This document shows, one piece after another, positions 34,440 through 42,595 of a DNA stretch of 54,960 nucleotides (position 1 is its first letter; the number at the start of each line of letters is the position of its first letter). The stretch comes from Verrucomicrobiaceae bacterium (GTDB lineage: Bacteria; Verrucomicrobiota; Verrucomicrobiia; Verrucomicrobiales; Verrucomicrobiaceae). The notes beneath the pieces are model-generated. The model was given only the letters and a program-made list of their open reading frames with translations. It was not told the origin of the DNA and did no database searches. The DNA is taken from NCBI GenBank assembly GCA_947466075.1, contig CANIBP010000046.1, positions 1 through 54,960 of the forward strand. The letters run 5' to 3'. Made by a program: the position numbers and the translations under genes.

Positions 34440-34485
34440 CGCTAGTTAACAGAGATGTCTGGCTGAAGATTCAGTCAGTTCAGGA

Positions 34486-35703
34486 TCAAGGGGACACGAG
34501 GCCGCCATCTTCACCACGGCCGACAATCATGCTGTCCAGGCTGATGCCAGCGGTGCCGAGGTTGGTAGGGATGGCAGTGATAAGGGCGTCTCGAGCGGTT
34601 GTTTCGTCGGTGGTGAGACCGGACTTGTTGAAGAGATGCTGGTAGCCCCACATGGTGTAAGAGCCATTACGCACTTTGTCACCGTCCGCGGCGATGGTTG
34701 AGAAGCTGGTGCCTTCGTAGGCGAGGCGTTTACCAGGAACTGCGGCAGCGGCAATCGTGGCGGAATCCGAGAGGCCGATGCAGGTAACCAGAATAGCGGA
34801 TTGGTTCGTGTAGATTGAGGTTCCAGCGGCATTCCTGATAGTGATGCCAGAGCTGCTGGAGTTGGACAGGGCGGTGGCGACGGTGCCGCCGCTGGTGTAG
34901 CCGCCGTTGCCGCCCAGTGTATCGCCACCATTGCTTGGTACCACAGCGTTGGTAGGCCATATGCGCAGTTCAGTCACGGCACCACCGGAAGCGGTGATCT
35001 GATAGTGGGTGAGGGGAGTCGAGAAACCGTACTTGGTTTCAGCCAGCGCAGTGATGCGCGTGCCGGAACCGGTGTCACGGCCCGTCACATACACTGTGCG
35101 GGTGTCTGCGGCGACGCCAGTAAACAGGGACAAAGCCTGCGAGCCGGTGGTATAGAGGGCACGTGCCTGCTGGGAGGTGATGCTCGTCAGTTTGTTGTTC
35201 TCAGCATTGGCGGAGTTATTGACGACCCAGACGAAGGGCACCACGGCGACATTGGTGTCCTCTAGAACCGGCGTCTGGAAGGACGTGGAGTTCTGGAACA
35301 CGTCGGACATGGCGATGTGGGCCGTCTGGTTGGCCGAGGTGGTCTGGCTGAAGTTTTCACCAGCGACGGTGGCAAAGGTGGCGTCCGTTAGGAAGCTCAC
35401 ATTGCTCTGGGCGGCGACGCTCTGAATGCCAGTGGCGGAACCCGACCAGGAGGTGCGGATGGTGGTGGTGCCAGTGATGCCGGTGACGGTGCCTCTGAAC
35501 GTGGCTTTTGATGCTCCGCTCAAGCCACCGGAAGTGCCGGAGTGCGAATAGCGTTCAAGCGAAGAGAAAACACCTGACAGGAGGGAGGCATGGACAGCGG
35601 AACGGAACGCGGTGGAACCGGTGATGCGAATCTCGGTGTCAGCCGAGGCGAGGGTGGCAGATGCGAAGAGGGCAACTGCGGCAAGTTTGAAGCAAGATTT
35701 CAT
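34486..35703 (-). CDS. secreted PstS-like substrate-binding-fold protein
   Basis: This 405-residue protein has a signal peptide (1-21, MKSCFKLAAVALFASATLAS). A type 2 periplasmic-binding-like fold follows, opening TEIRITGSTAFRSAVH. Further PstS-like landmarks are HIAMSDVFQNS in the position of the SD/MS loop and YVTGRDTGSGTR, the ligand-binding Arg-Asp-x-Gly-Ser-Gly-Thr motif of phosphate-binding proteins. A hydroxyl-rich C-terminal part with many Ser, Thr and Gly follows. It has no transporter genes beside it, so it may be a scavenging or extracellular phosphate-binding protein rather than an ABC component. A strong terminator follows. It is 50 bp downstream of the PEP-CTERM gene. Confidence 0.75.
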   Translation of the reverse strand: MKSCFKLAAVALFASATLASADTEIRITGSTAFRSAVHASLLSGVFSSLERYSHSGTSGGLSGASKATFRGTVTGITGTTTIRTSWSGSATGIQSVAAQSNVSFLTDATFATVAGENFSQTTSANQTAHIAMSDVFQNSTSFQTPVLEDTNVAVVPFVWVVNNSANAENNKLTSITSQQARALYTTGSQALSLFTGVAADTRTVYVTGRDTGSGTRITALAETKYGFSTPLTHYQITASGGAVTELRIWPTNAVVPSNGGDTLGGNGGYTSGGTVATALSNSSSSGITIRNAAGTSIYTNQSAILVTCIGLSDSATIAAAAVPGKRLAYEGTSFSTIAADGDKVRNGSYTMWGYQHLFNKSGLTTDETTARDALITAIPTNLGTAGISLDSMIVGRGEDGGLVSP

Positions 35704-35753
35704 AGGATAGTATAAAGGAGGGGGAAACAGTGTTTAAATTGAATGGAAGCACA

Positions 35754-36599
35754 TTAGGCACGCACCGCACGACGGCGGCGCAGCAGGAGGGAACCCAGGC
35801 CGCAGCCCAGGAACAGAACACGGCTCGGCTCAGGAACAGCCGCAGCGACAGGGTCGAAACTCACGACACCAGCCGAACTGAGAGAGATCGTTCCCTGCCA
35901 TTGGCCCACACGGGCAGTGCCGGTCGGGCTGGCACCCGTGGCGGTTTGCAGAATACGGTACAAATCCAGCACGCTGCTGGTGCCGACGGCGCTCTCAATG
36001 TCCTTGCCGCTGGCAAAGTCCGTGCTGAGCGCGGTGTTGGTGGACCAGTTGTTGGTGAGGGTGGTCGTGGTGTCAATCACAGCGCCCAGATTACCGTTGG
36101 TCGTGGTTCCAGTGAAGTTCTGGAAGGTGGACTGCAAGCCAGCAACATTGTTGGCCGTTCCAGTCAAAACGCCATTGGTGGCCGGGTTGAAAGAGGAGGA
36201 AGTCTTGGTTCCGATGGTTCCTGTGTTTGCAAGCGAAGCATACAAGGTTACCGCAGGGTCGCCTGTGAGACCGGGGTCGCCGTCGGTGACTTGATTGGTG
36301 CGCGTGCCAATCGCGCCGAAGAACAAATCGGTTCGGGTGTCCCACCCGGCACCGTAGGCACTGGTCAGGGCGGAGCCGATGTTGATCAGCGTGGCGGACG
36401 TAGTGTTATTGTCACGCAGGGTGATCGTGGAACCGAGGTTCACAATGAGGTTGGTTGTGGCACCGGTTCCGCCGGTGGCACGAAAGCCAAGGAGAAGATC
36501 TCCCGGTGCGAATGTCGTGGCAGCCTTTGCTGTAAGGGCCGCCATGGAGATCCCGGCCACGACAAGCGTGGTGAGGATGTGTCTGGTTTGAATGAGCAT
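35754..36599 (-). CDS. PEP-CTERM sorting-domain exoprotein
   Basis: The 281-residue protein has a signal peptide (to about residue 26, ISMAALTAKA). A Thr/Asn/Gly-rich body opens with FAPGDLLLGFRATGG. The C-terminal sorting tag is VPEP, then a short hydrophobic helix (VLFLGCGLGSLLL) and the basic end RRRRAVRA. Such proteins are recognised by an exosortase in the inner membrane and sent to the surface or matrix. No exosortase gene is in the window. It shares strand and proximity with the PstS-like gene, possibly one transcript. Confidence 0.9.
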   Translation of the reverse strand: MLIQTRHILTTLVVAGISMAALTAKAATTFAPGDLLLGFRATGGTGATTNLIVNLGSTITLRDNNTTSATLINIGSALTSAYGAGWDTRTDLFFGAIGTRTNQVTDGDPGLTGDPAVTLYASLANTGTIGTKTSSSFNPATNGVLTGTANNVAGLQSTFQNFTGTTTNGNLGAVIDTTTTLTNNWSTNTALSTDFASGKDIESAVGTSSVLDLYRILQTATGASPTGTARVGQWQGTISLSSAGVVSFDPVAAAVPEPSRVLFLGCGLGSLLLRRRRAVRA

Positions 36600-36950
36600 G
36601 GTGTGTTGTGTGTTTGTCGGTTGAGGTGAAGATTTCTCCTTGAGACAGAGAGCTCAGCGCCAGTAACCGGCGATGGAGCAGTAGCCAGCACTCGAGGCTG
36701 AATCTACTAGAGTAGGGTTACGATTTGGACACGCCTTCAAAAGGATCGGATCAGACACACCGGCTCGTGAGAAGCGACGTGTCTGGCTGAGTTTCAAATG
36801 GAGGTTAATGATCAAAACGTTGAGGCGCACGCCACCCAGAAAGAGGGCGACTGCGCTCCCTGCTTTTATCAAGCCCGCGCTGCGTGGGCATGATTTTGTT
36901 GTTAAGATTTTGTCACTTTGAAGGGGCGAGTCCAGTCAGCCGGCGATGAC
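36600..36950. other. gene-free stretch upstream of the PEP-CTERM gene
   Basis: This 351-bp gap should hold the promoter of the PEP-CTERM gene. I find no convincing ORF. A 7-bp stem with a G-T pair (36874-36890, loop CTG) followed on the minus strand by TTGATAAAA could be a weak terminator for the redoxin gene ending at 36951. A GGTTACG half-site (36716-36722) resembles one arm of the shared dyad but lacks the other arm. Confidence 0.4.
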
Positions 36951-37502
36951 TCAAGGCAACTTCACCGCCAATTCGCGTGCCAGCACGGCCTGCAGCTTGA
37001 TGATGCCTTCAAACTCATGATGCCCGCTGCCCAGATAAGCAATGGTACCATCTTTGCGCAGCATCACGGTGCGTGGCACGAACTTGCTGAAGTAGCGCGC
37101 ATAGATTTCCTGCTGCGGATCGGGCACCAGCGGAAAGGTCAGCTTGTTTTCGCCCCCTAGCTTCACGAGTTCCTCCCGTGTGTGATCGCGGCCAATGGCG
37201 ATCAACTGGAAGTCCTCACGCTTACGCAGCTTCTGGAAAACTTCTGTTTCAAGGTATATGAGTTCACTGACGCAGGCTGGCAGGCTTTTGGCGGAGAAGA
37301 AGTAGAGCACGACGATCTTGCCTTTTAGTGCGGAAAGGGTGAGGCTCCTACCATCGGACGTCTGGCAGGTGAAGTCCGGTGCTGGAAGTTCCTTCTGTAC
37401 CATCGTGGTCGCCAGAATCTCGCGGTCAATGGCAGTCTCTGCCAGCAACGATGACAGGCAGGCGCAGAGAGGCAGAAGCAACAGAGTGGTTTTTAGGCTC
37501 AT
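36951..37502 (-). CDS. exported redoxin-fold (AhpC/TSA or TlpA-like) protein with a single active-site cysteine
   Basis: From ATG 37502 the 183-residue product has a signal peptide (MSLKTTLLLLPLCACLSSLL then AETA). A thioredoxin-fold redoxin domain follows: PAPDFTCQTSDGRSLTLSAL, then KGKIVVLYFFSAKSLPACVS. The position of the usual CxxC or peroxidatic Cys reads SLPAC, so only one cysteine remains. VPRTVMLRKDGTIAYLGSG gives the cis-proline loop and the last strands. Lone-Cys redoxins of the BCP type can be peroxidases; a disulfide reductase role is unlikely. The start at 37559 adds a non-hydrophobic lead and is rejected. It follows gspJ on the other side of a 74-bp gap. Confidence 0.8.
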   Translation of the reverse strand: MSLKTTLLLLPLCACLSSLLAETAIDREILATTMVQKELPAPDFTCQTSDGRSLTLSALKGKIVVLYFFSAKSLPACVSELIYLETEVFQKLRKREDFQLIAIGRDHTREELVKLGGENKLTFPLVPDPQQEIYARYFSKFVPRTVMLRKDGTIAYLGSGHHEFEGIIKLQAVLARELAVKLP

Positions 37503-37576
37503 GGAGCGATTATGTAACTGCCGGATGGCGCACTCTGTCAAACACCGCATGGCAACCAAGTTGTTGCACAGCGCCT

Positions 37577-38200
37577 TTAGCTTGAAGGCGGGTTCGGTGT
37601 GCTCAACGCGACGGCCTCATTCGGCGCGATCCAGAACGTCCAGTGGCGGCGGTCATTGGCTTGCGTGAGTGAGAGTTCCAGCAGCAAAGGCTGTGAGGGT
37701 TTGTCCCAGATCGTTGTCCATTGCCGTGTGGCAGGATTGAATGCCCGCCATTCGCATTGCGACAGATCCTCGAACAGCACAACGCTGACGCTTTGCTTGG
37801 GGTCAGCGAATTTTCGGCAGGAAAGCCGTAAACGCAGGCCACCGCCGGGAACGGATTCGGTGAACAGGCTGACGAGGCAGTTGGGGGAGCCATCGAAAGG
37901 TGAAGGCACGTTCTCGAGATCGAGCTGGGTGAGATACTGGCCGCCGTCCTGGGTTGTGCGCAGCTTCATGACGGCGGTGGCGGGCAGGTTGGTAAACAGG
38001 TGTTCGCAGAAGCCGGTGAAGGCCTGCTGGCGGCTGTCACGGCTCTGGGCGCGTCGAATGTTGTCGGCCAAGGTGAGCGTGCCCTGGGCGATGCTGTAAA
38101 TCACCGAGAGCAGCAGTGCGACAATCGCGAGTACGATGACAACTTCGAGCAGCGTGAAGCCTCGGCACTGCCTGCGATGCTGAAATGACGTCGTCATCAT
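37577..38200 (-). CDS. gspJ: type II secretion minor pseudopilin GspJ-like
   Basis: The 207-residue protein carries a prepilin leader and N-methylation site, RGFTLLEVVIVLAIVALLL, at about 13-31, so it is cleaved after Gly by a prepilin peptidase. The following globular part has the size and strand pattern of GspJ (CLVSLFTESVPGGGLRLRLS, CEWRAFNPATRQWTTIWD). It is the last gene of the minus arm gspE-F-G-H-I-J and starts 3 bp after gspI ends. The assignment as J rests on gene order and length; sequence signal outside the leader is weak. Confidence 0.8.
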   Translation of the reverse strand: MMTTSFQHRRQCRGFTLLEVVIVLAIVALLLSVIYSIAQGTLTLADNIRRAQSRDSRQQAFTGFCEHLFTNLPATAVMKLRTTQDGGQYLTQLDLENVPSPFDGSPNCLVSLFTESVPGGGLRLRLSCRKFADPKQSVSVVLFEDLSQCEWRAFNPATRQWTTIWDKPSQPLLLELSLTQANDRRHWTFWIAPNEAVALSTPNPPSS

Positions 38201-38203
38201 GCT

Positions 38204-38593
38204 TCAAGTGCCCGGCGGGCGGAACAGCGGTGGATAGACCCAGGTTTCAGCCGTGGCTTGCTGCAACACGCTGCCTTCATGCCATGTGGCGGTGATGCTG
38301 ATTTCAAACATGTCTGGCAGCGGCAGGCCGTCTTGGTTGCGCAGTTCCAGCGGCACACGCCGCACGGTGTAGGTCACATGATCTTCCTCAACTTTTGCTT
38401 CAGCAGGCATGTCAGGAAGACGGGTATGCTCGATGAGCAGCGAACGCATGCGCTCCTGCACGCTGGCTTCGCGGCGGCGGTGCAGCGTCGTGTTGCCGAG
38501 CTGATTCAACGCCTCCACCAGCGCCACCACAGCGATGCTGAACACCATCAATGCCAGCAGCGTTTCGAGCAGCGTGAACCCGCGTGGTTTCAC
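38204..38593 (-). CDS. gspI: type II secretion minor pseudopilin GspI-like
   Basis: I start this gene at GTG 38593, which overlaps the gspH stop as GTGA and is preceded by GGAGG seven bases upstream. The product is 129 residues and opens VKPRGFTLLETLLALMVFSI, a classical prepilin leader. The frame is open further upstream but would overlap gspH by about 100 bp. The body is short, as in GspI, and includes YTVRRVPLELRNQ and a last strand AETWVYP. Minor pseudopilins I, J and K form the tip of the type II pseudopilus. Confidence 0.82.
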   Translation of the reverse strand: MKPRGFTLLETLLALMVFSIAVVALVEALNQLGNTTLHRRREASVQERMRSLLIEHTRLPDMPAEAKVEEDHVTYTVRRVPLELRNQDGLPLPDMFEISITATWHEGSVLQQATAETWVYPPLFRPPGT

Positions 38594-39000
38594 AAGTTTT
38601 CCTCCACGTCGTTGAGTGCGCCGGTCAGTGGATCGAGCGTGGCACGAATCCACGCATCGCCCTGCTGCCAGAGCAGGGTCAATGGCTCGCACAAACCGCC
38701 GGGGCGCAGCACCACACGTTGTCCGGTGGTGGCAACAAACTCATCCCTGCCTGCGCGTCGCACGGTGAGTCGTGCGCCACGGTTCAATGATTCCAAGTTC
38801 ACGCTTTGCGGCTGCGTGGTCGCCAATGCCCGCGTCATGGCCTGCATAAACACGCGTTCCGCCTCCTGCGTGGTTTGACGCAGGACATGATCTTCCGTGA
38901 GTCGCTGCACGGCGGACGCGCCGATGCCGATGACCAGCGCCGCAATCGCGAGCACCACGATCATCTCAAGCAACGTGAAGCCGGCGGCGGTTCGTTGCAT
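38590..39000 (-). CDS. gspH: type II secretion minor pseudopilin GspH-like
   Basis: From ATG 39000 (4 bases after the gspG stop) the 136-residue protein opens MQRTAAGFTLLEMIVVLAIA, the prepilin leader and hydrophobic helix. A C-terminal strand-rich domain (RLTVRRAGRDEFVATTGQRV) follows. Gene order places it as GspH. The longer frame from 39348 overlaps gspG in another frame and is not used. It overlaps the gspI start by 4 bases, suggesting translational coupling. Confidence 0.85.
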   Translation of the reverse strand: MQRTAAGFTLLEMIVVLAIAALVIGIGASAVQRLTEDHVLRQTTQEAERVFMQAMTRALATTQPQSVNLESLNRGARLTVRRAGRDEFVATTGQRVVLRPGGLCEPLTLLWQQGDAWIRATLDPLTGALNDVEENL

Positions 39001-39004
39001 GGCG

Positions 39005-39436
39005 TTACCAGTTGCCGATGTCATCCGCCGTGCCCTCGGCTCCATCAGGCCCGAAAGAAAACACGTCATAACCGCCGGCATTGTGCTTGCCGGGGTTGCG
39101 GTAGGCGAACTTGTGGCCCCAGGGATCCAGCAAGCCCTCCGACTTGATGACCTGGCTCCAGCGCTTCGGCTTTGGTTCGGCACGCGGCGGGCTGACGAGC
39201 GCCTCCAGGCCCTGCTCCTGCGTGGGATAAACGAGGTTGCTGATCTTGTAGGACACGAGCGCCGTTTCGAGCGCCTTGATCTTGCCGCCGGTGGTGACGG
39301 CCTGTGCATTGCCCTCAATGCCCTGCACCATGACGGCGACGCTGCCAATGATGAGCGCGATGATGAGCAGCACGATCATCATTTCGAGCAGGGTGAAGGC
39401 ATTTTGGAACGGGCGGGATGGCTGGGTGTGTTTCAT
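39005..39436 (-). CDS. gspG: type II secretion major pseudopilin GspG
   Basis: This 143-residue protein is the main subunit of the type II pseudopilus. The leader is QNAFTLLEMMIVLLIIALII, with Ala rather than Gly before the cleavage point, and the conserved Glu at +5 is kept. The family C-terminus is well preserved: YPTQEQGLEALV, LLDPWGHKFAYRNPGKH, YDVFSFGPDGAEGTADDIGN, the calcium-binding end of GspG. The gene follows gspF by 13 bp. Confidence 0.95.
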   Translation of the reverse strand: MKHTQPSRPFQNAFTLLEMMIVLLIIALIIGSVAVMVQGIEGNAQAVTTGGKIKALETALVSYKISNLVYPTQEQGLEALVSPPRAEPKPKRWSQVIKSEGLLDPWGHKFAYRNPGKHNAGGYDVFSFGPDGAEGTADDIGNW

Positions 39437-39449
39437 GCGTTGGATGGGT

Positions 39450-40670
39450 TCAATGATTGAGCTGGCTGAGGGTGGAGAAGACGATGTTCACCATGGTCCA
39501 CACGAGTCCGCCGACGAGCACGGCCATGAGCAGCAGCAGGCAGGGCTGGATGAGTGCGGTGACGCGTTCGATGGTGCGCGTTAGCTGCGTGTCCATGCGT
39601 GCGGCGGCTTTGCCGAGTACTATGGCGAGCTGGCCGGTGTCTTCGCCGATGCGAATGACATCCACGGCCTGTGGATCGAGCACGGCGGATTTTTTCATCG
39701 CATGACTGAGCGACGCACCTTCCTGAACGAGTGCTTCGGCTTGGATGAGACCTTGTTTGAGATGCAGATTGGTCACCGCACGCCGCACGAGTTCCAGTGC
39801 ATGCAGCAACGGCACGCCGCCACGCAGCAGGCTGCCAAGGGTTTCAAAGTACTGCAGTTCAAACCTGGCGCGGGTGATGTCCTTGATGCCGGGCAGGCTG
39901 ATCATGAGGCGATGCCACCAGGATTGAAACGCGGGTGTCTTGCGCACGACGAACAGAATCATCACCAGCAGCCCCAAGAAGATCAAAATGGCCCACCACC
40001 AGTGTTTGAGCACGTCGGAGAGCGCCAGGCTGGCCTTGATCATGAACGGCGGCTCCTTGCCGGTGCCGGTGAGCAGCGTGGCGAGCTTGGGGAGCAGATA
40101 CGTCACCATGATGAGCGCCAGCGCCGCGCCTGAAGTGATCAAAAACGCCGGATAGATCAACGCGCCGACGACTTTGGCGTGAATCTCCTCCATCAGCCGC
40201 AGATGTCGCGCCTGACGGTCCATGATGTCGTCCAGCGCACCGCTGTTCTCACCGGCAGCGATCATGTTGCAGTACAATTCATCAAATGAGGAAGACGTCT
40301 GCCGCAGCGCAGCGGAGAGCGGCACGCCATCACGCACGAGCCCACGCACTTGCTTCGCCAAGGTGCCCAGTTTCGACGCGCTGCGGTTTTCCATGGCCTG
40401 CAAAGCCTGCTCCACTTGCAGACCGGAGGCGAGCAGGTCGCCCATGTCCTCGGTGAAGCGGATCACATCGGCCTTCGCGAGATGCAGCATCGTCTCAGTG
40501 GCCGCCTCGATTTTTTTGGCGCGCTCAATACCCTGCGCTTGAATCGAGCGTGCCTGCAATCCGCGGCGTGCGAGCAGACGCACCGCATCACCGCGATCCG
40601 CCGCTTCAATCGAGCCGGTTTTGCTCGATCCATCGGCGGCCAGGGCTTGATAGACAAAAGCAGGCATCAT
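39450..40670 (-). CDS. gspF: type II secretion inner-membrane platform protein GspF
   Basis: The 406-residue protein has two repeated cytoplasmic GspF domains (about 70-190 and 270-395; for example FTEDMGDLLASGLQVEQALQ and FETLGSLLRGGVPLLHALEL). Three membrane helices are present, including AFLITSGAALALIMVTYLLP, WWWAILIFLGLLVMILFVV and a final one in LLLLMAVLVGGLVWTMVNI. It anchors the GspE ATPase and passes its work to the pseudopilus. ATG 40670 overlaps the gspE stop by 4 bases. Confidence 0.96.
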   Translation of the reverse strand: MMPAFVYQALAADGSSKTGSIEAADRGDAVRLLARRGLQARSIQAQGIERAKKIEAATETMLHLAKADVIRFTEDMGDLLASGLQVEQALQAMENRSASKLGTLAKQVRGLVRDGVPLSAALRQTSSSFDELYCNMIAAGENSGALDDIMDRQARHLRLMEEIHAKVVGALIYPAFLITSGAALALIMVTYLLPKLATLLTGTGKEPPFMIKASLALSDVLKHWWWAILIFLGLLVMILFVVRKTPAFQSWWHRLMISLPGIKDITRARFELQYFETLGSLLRGGVPLLHALELVRRAVTNLHLKQGLIQAEALVQEGASLSHAMKKSAVLDPQAVDVIRIGEDTGQLAIVLGKAAARMDTQLTRTIERVTALIQPCLLLLMAVLVGGLVWTMVNIVFSTLSQLNH

Positions 40671-42382
40671 GCGAGTTCTTCGCTGGTGACGCGGGCCACT
40701 TCCTCCAGCGTGGTGATGCCTTCGAGGGCTTTTTGCAGGCCGTATTCACGAATGGTGGTGAACCCATCCTTGCGTGCCTGTGCCTGCAGCTCCGACTCTG
40801 AAGCACGCGCTGCGACCAGCGCCTGCATCGTGGGCGTCATGATGGCGATTTCATACAAGGCGACGCGTCCAGAATAACCCGTGCCACGGCATTGCTGGCA
40901 GCCGCTGCGCGCTGCTTTGAACAACACCTTGCTTTTGACCTCGGGAAAACCCAGCTTCACGAGCTGTTCGCGTTTGTAGTTCGCCGTCTCCTTGCAGGCC
41001 GCGCAGAGGCAGCGCACGAGGCGTTGCGCGAGGAACGCACGCACAGACGAGCTGACGAGAAACGGCTTCACCCCCATTTCGATCAAGCGCGTGATGCCGC
41101 CGATGGCGTCATTGGTGTGCAGCGTGGAAAACACGAGATGGCCGGTTAATGATGCACGCACGGCGATCTCCGCCGTCTCCAGATCGCGAATTTCACCGAC
41201 CATGACGACGTTCGGATCGCCACGCAGGATGCTGCGCAGGCCGCTGGCAAAGGTGAGGCCGATCTCGTTCTTGACCGGAATCTGCACAATGCCCGGCAGT
41301 TTGTTTTCCACCGGATCTTCGATGGTGACGATGCGGCGATGCACGCTGTTGAGCTGCGAGAGGAAGGTGTAGAGCGTCGTCGATTTGCCCGAACCGGTGG
41401 GACCGGTGACGAGCACGATACCGTTTGGCTTGGCGAGCAGCAGTTCGATTTTTTCACGATGCTCCGCACTCAAGCCCAGCCGGTCGAGCGTGAAGCGCTC
41501 CTGCCCGAGCAGTCGCAGACTGATGGATTCGCCTTCAACACTTGGAATGCACGCGACACGGACATCAATCGACTGCCCGTCGGCCTTCAAATGAATGCGG
41601 CCGTCCTGCGGCAGGCGTTTCTCGGCGATGTCTAGTTTGCTCATCACCTTGATGCGCGCGATCACCGAGGCCTGGAGCGCCTTGATGTTCTCCGGCACAG
41701 GGATTTCGTGCAGAAAGCCGTCGATGCGATAGCGGATGCGTAAACTGTCCGGCTGCGGCTCCACATGAATGTCGGTGGCCTTCTGCGCCAGCGCCTCGCG
41801 GATGATTTGGTTCACAAACTTCACCACGGAGGCGTCTTCATCCTCGTCGTCGATCACATTGGCCTCATCACGCAGATGCAGATCATCCGTGCCGCCACCA
41901 CCGGCGGCGATGAGCGCGTCAAACGTCTCCGCTCCTACGCCATAGAGCTGCTGCACGGCATTGAGCAGTTCGCTGCGTGGCGACAGACACCACTCCACTG
42001 GCAGTTCGGATTGTCGTGCCACGGCCTGACGTGCGATGAGGTCACAGGGATCGTGGCAGGCTAGGACGAGCGTTCGTTTCGTGCCACTGACATGACCGTT
42101 GCCAAAACCGACGGGAAAAATTTGGTGCCGCACGGCGAAGCGTGCTGGAATGAGACGCTTCATCTCCGCCGCGTCGTCCGCGCTCGGCTGCGGCGTCTCC
42201 AGCCATTGCCAGCCGAGGCTCTCCGCGAGATGACGTGTGAAGACACGTTCATCCACCGCACCGCTTTCAATCAAGGCCAGCACCGGCGAAATGCCGCCCG
42301 CAGCGGCGGTGCTCATCGCCGCCTGTACATCCAGTTCATCCACCCCGGCGGCACGGGCGCTTGATTGAAGGATGGAGATCAT
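40667..42382 (-). CDS. gspE: type II secretion ATPase GspE
   Basis: From ATG 42382 the product has 571 residues, normal for GspE/PilB ATPases. The N-terminal GspE-N domain (1-150) is followed by the core: Walker A GPTGSGKST (327-335), Asp box TIEDPVE, Walker B RGDPNVVMVGEIRD (387-400) and His box TGHLVFSTLHTNDA (413-426). The zinc cluster cysteines are near 458-463 and 495-498 (CLCAAC ... CQQC). The frame extends upstream to 42595, but that would remove the intergenic region between the two arms. It is the first gene of the minus arm and powers pseudopilus assembly at the inner membrane. Confidence 0.96.
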   Translation of the reverse strand: MISILQSSARAAGVDELDVQAAMSTAAAGGISPVLALIESGAVDERVFTRHLAESLGWQWLETPQPSADDAAEMKRLIPARFAVRHQIFPVGFGNGHVSGTKRTLVLACHDPCDLIARQAVARQSELPVEWCLSPRSELLNAVQQLYGVGAETFDALIAAGGGGTDDLHLRDEANVIDDEDEDASVVKFVNQIIREALAQKATDIHVEPQPDSLRIRYRIDGFLHEIPVPENIKALQASVIARIKVMSKLDIAEKRLPQDGRIHLKADGQSIDVRVACIPSVEGESISLRLLGQERFTLDRLGLSAEHREKIELLLAKPNGIVLVTGPTGSGKSTTLYTFLSQLNSVHRRIVTIEDPVENKLPGIVQIPVKNEIGLTFASGLRSILRGDPNVVMVGEIRDLETAEIAVRASLTGHLVFSTLHTNDAIGGITRLIEMGVKPFLVSSSVRAFLAQRLVRCLCAACKETANYKREQLVKLGFPEVKSKVLFKAARSGCQQCRGTGYSGRVALYEIAIMTPTMQALVAARASESELQAQARKDGFTTIREYGLQKALEGITTLEEVARVTSEELA

Positions 42383-42470
42383 AGGTAGGTGGGAGGCACG
42401 GGCTGGCAAAAATCGCACGATCCTATCTCGTTCAGCACAAATACGCCAGTGCATTGTTAGGCTGGATCTG

Positions 42471-42488
42471 TGCAACGAAAACGTTACA
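42471..42488. promoter_or_regulatory. dyad site C between the divergent type II secretion arms
   Basis: TGCAACG-AAAA-CGTTACA is the most symmetric copy of the shared dyad, in the 213-bp gap between gspE (starting at 42382, minus) and gspK (starting at 42596, plus). It is about 97 bp from the gspE start and 117 bp from the gspK start, so one bound dimer could affect both arms. Confidence 0.6.
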
Positions 42489-42595
42489 TGGCGTGCGTGA
42501 GCATGGCGCAAAAAGGTTCCTATTGCGGTTTGCCAATGGAAACGCACTTTGGCAGGCTCACCCGGTGCCTGGCAGGTGTGTGGTGAGCATGGCAC

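Noticed and set aside
36716..36733. Possible dyad site before the PEP-CTERM gene (GGTTACG-ATTT-GGACACG)
   Set aside because: Only one arm matches the consensus, so chance is a sufficient explanation.
39001..39348. Extended GspH frame starting at 39348
   Set aside because: It overlaps gspG throughout in another frame and encodes an Arg/Ser-rich shadow sequence; ATG 39000 directly precedes the prepilin leader.
42383..42595. Extended GspE start at 42595
   Set aside because: The extra 71 residues have no GspE character, and the extension would swallow the divergent control region with the dyad.
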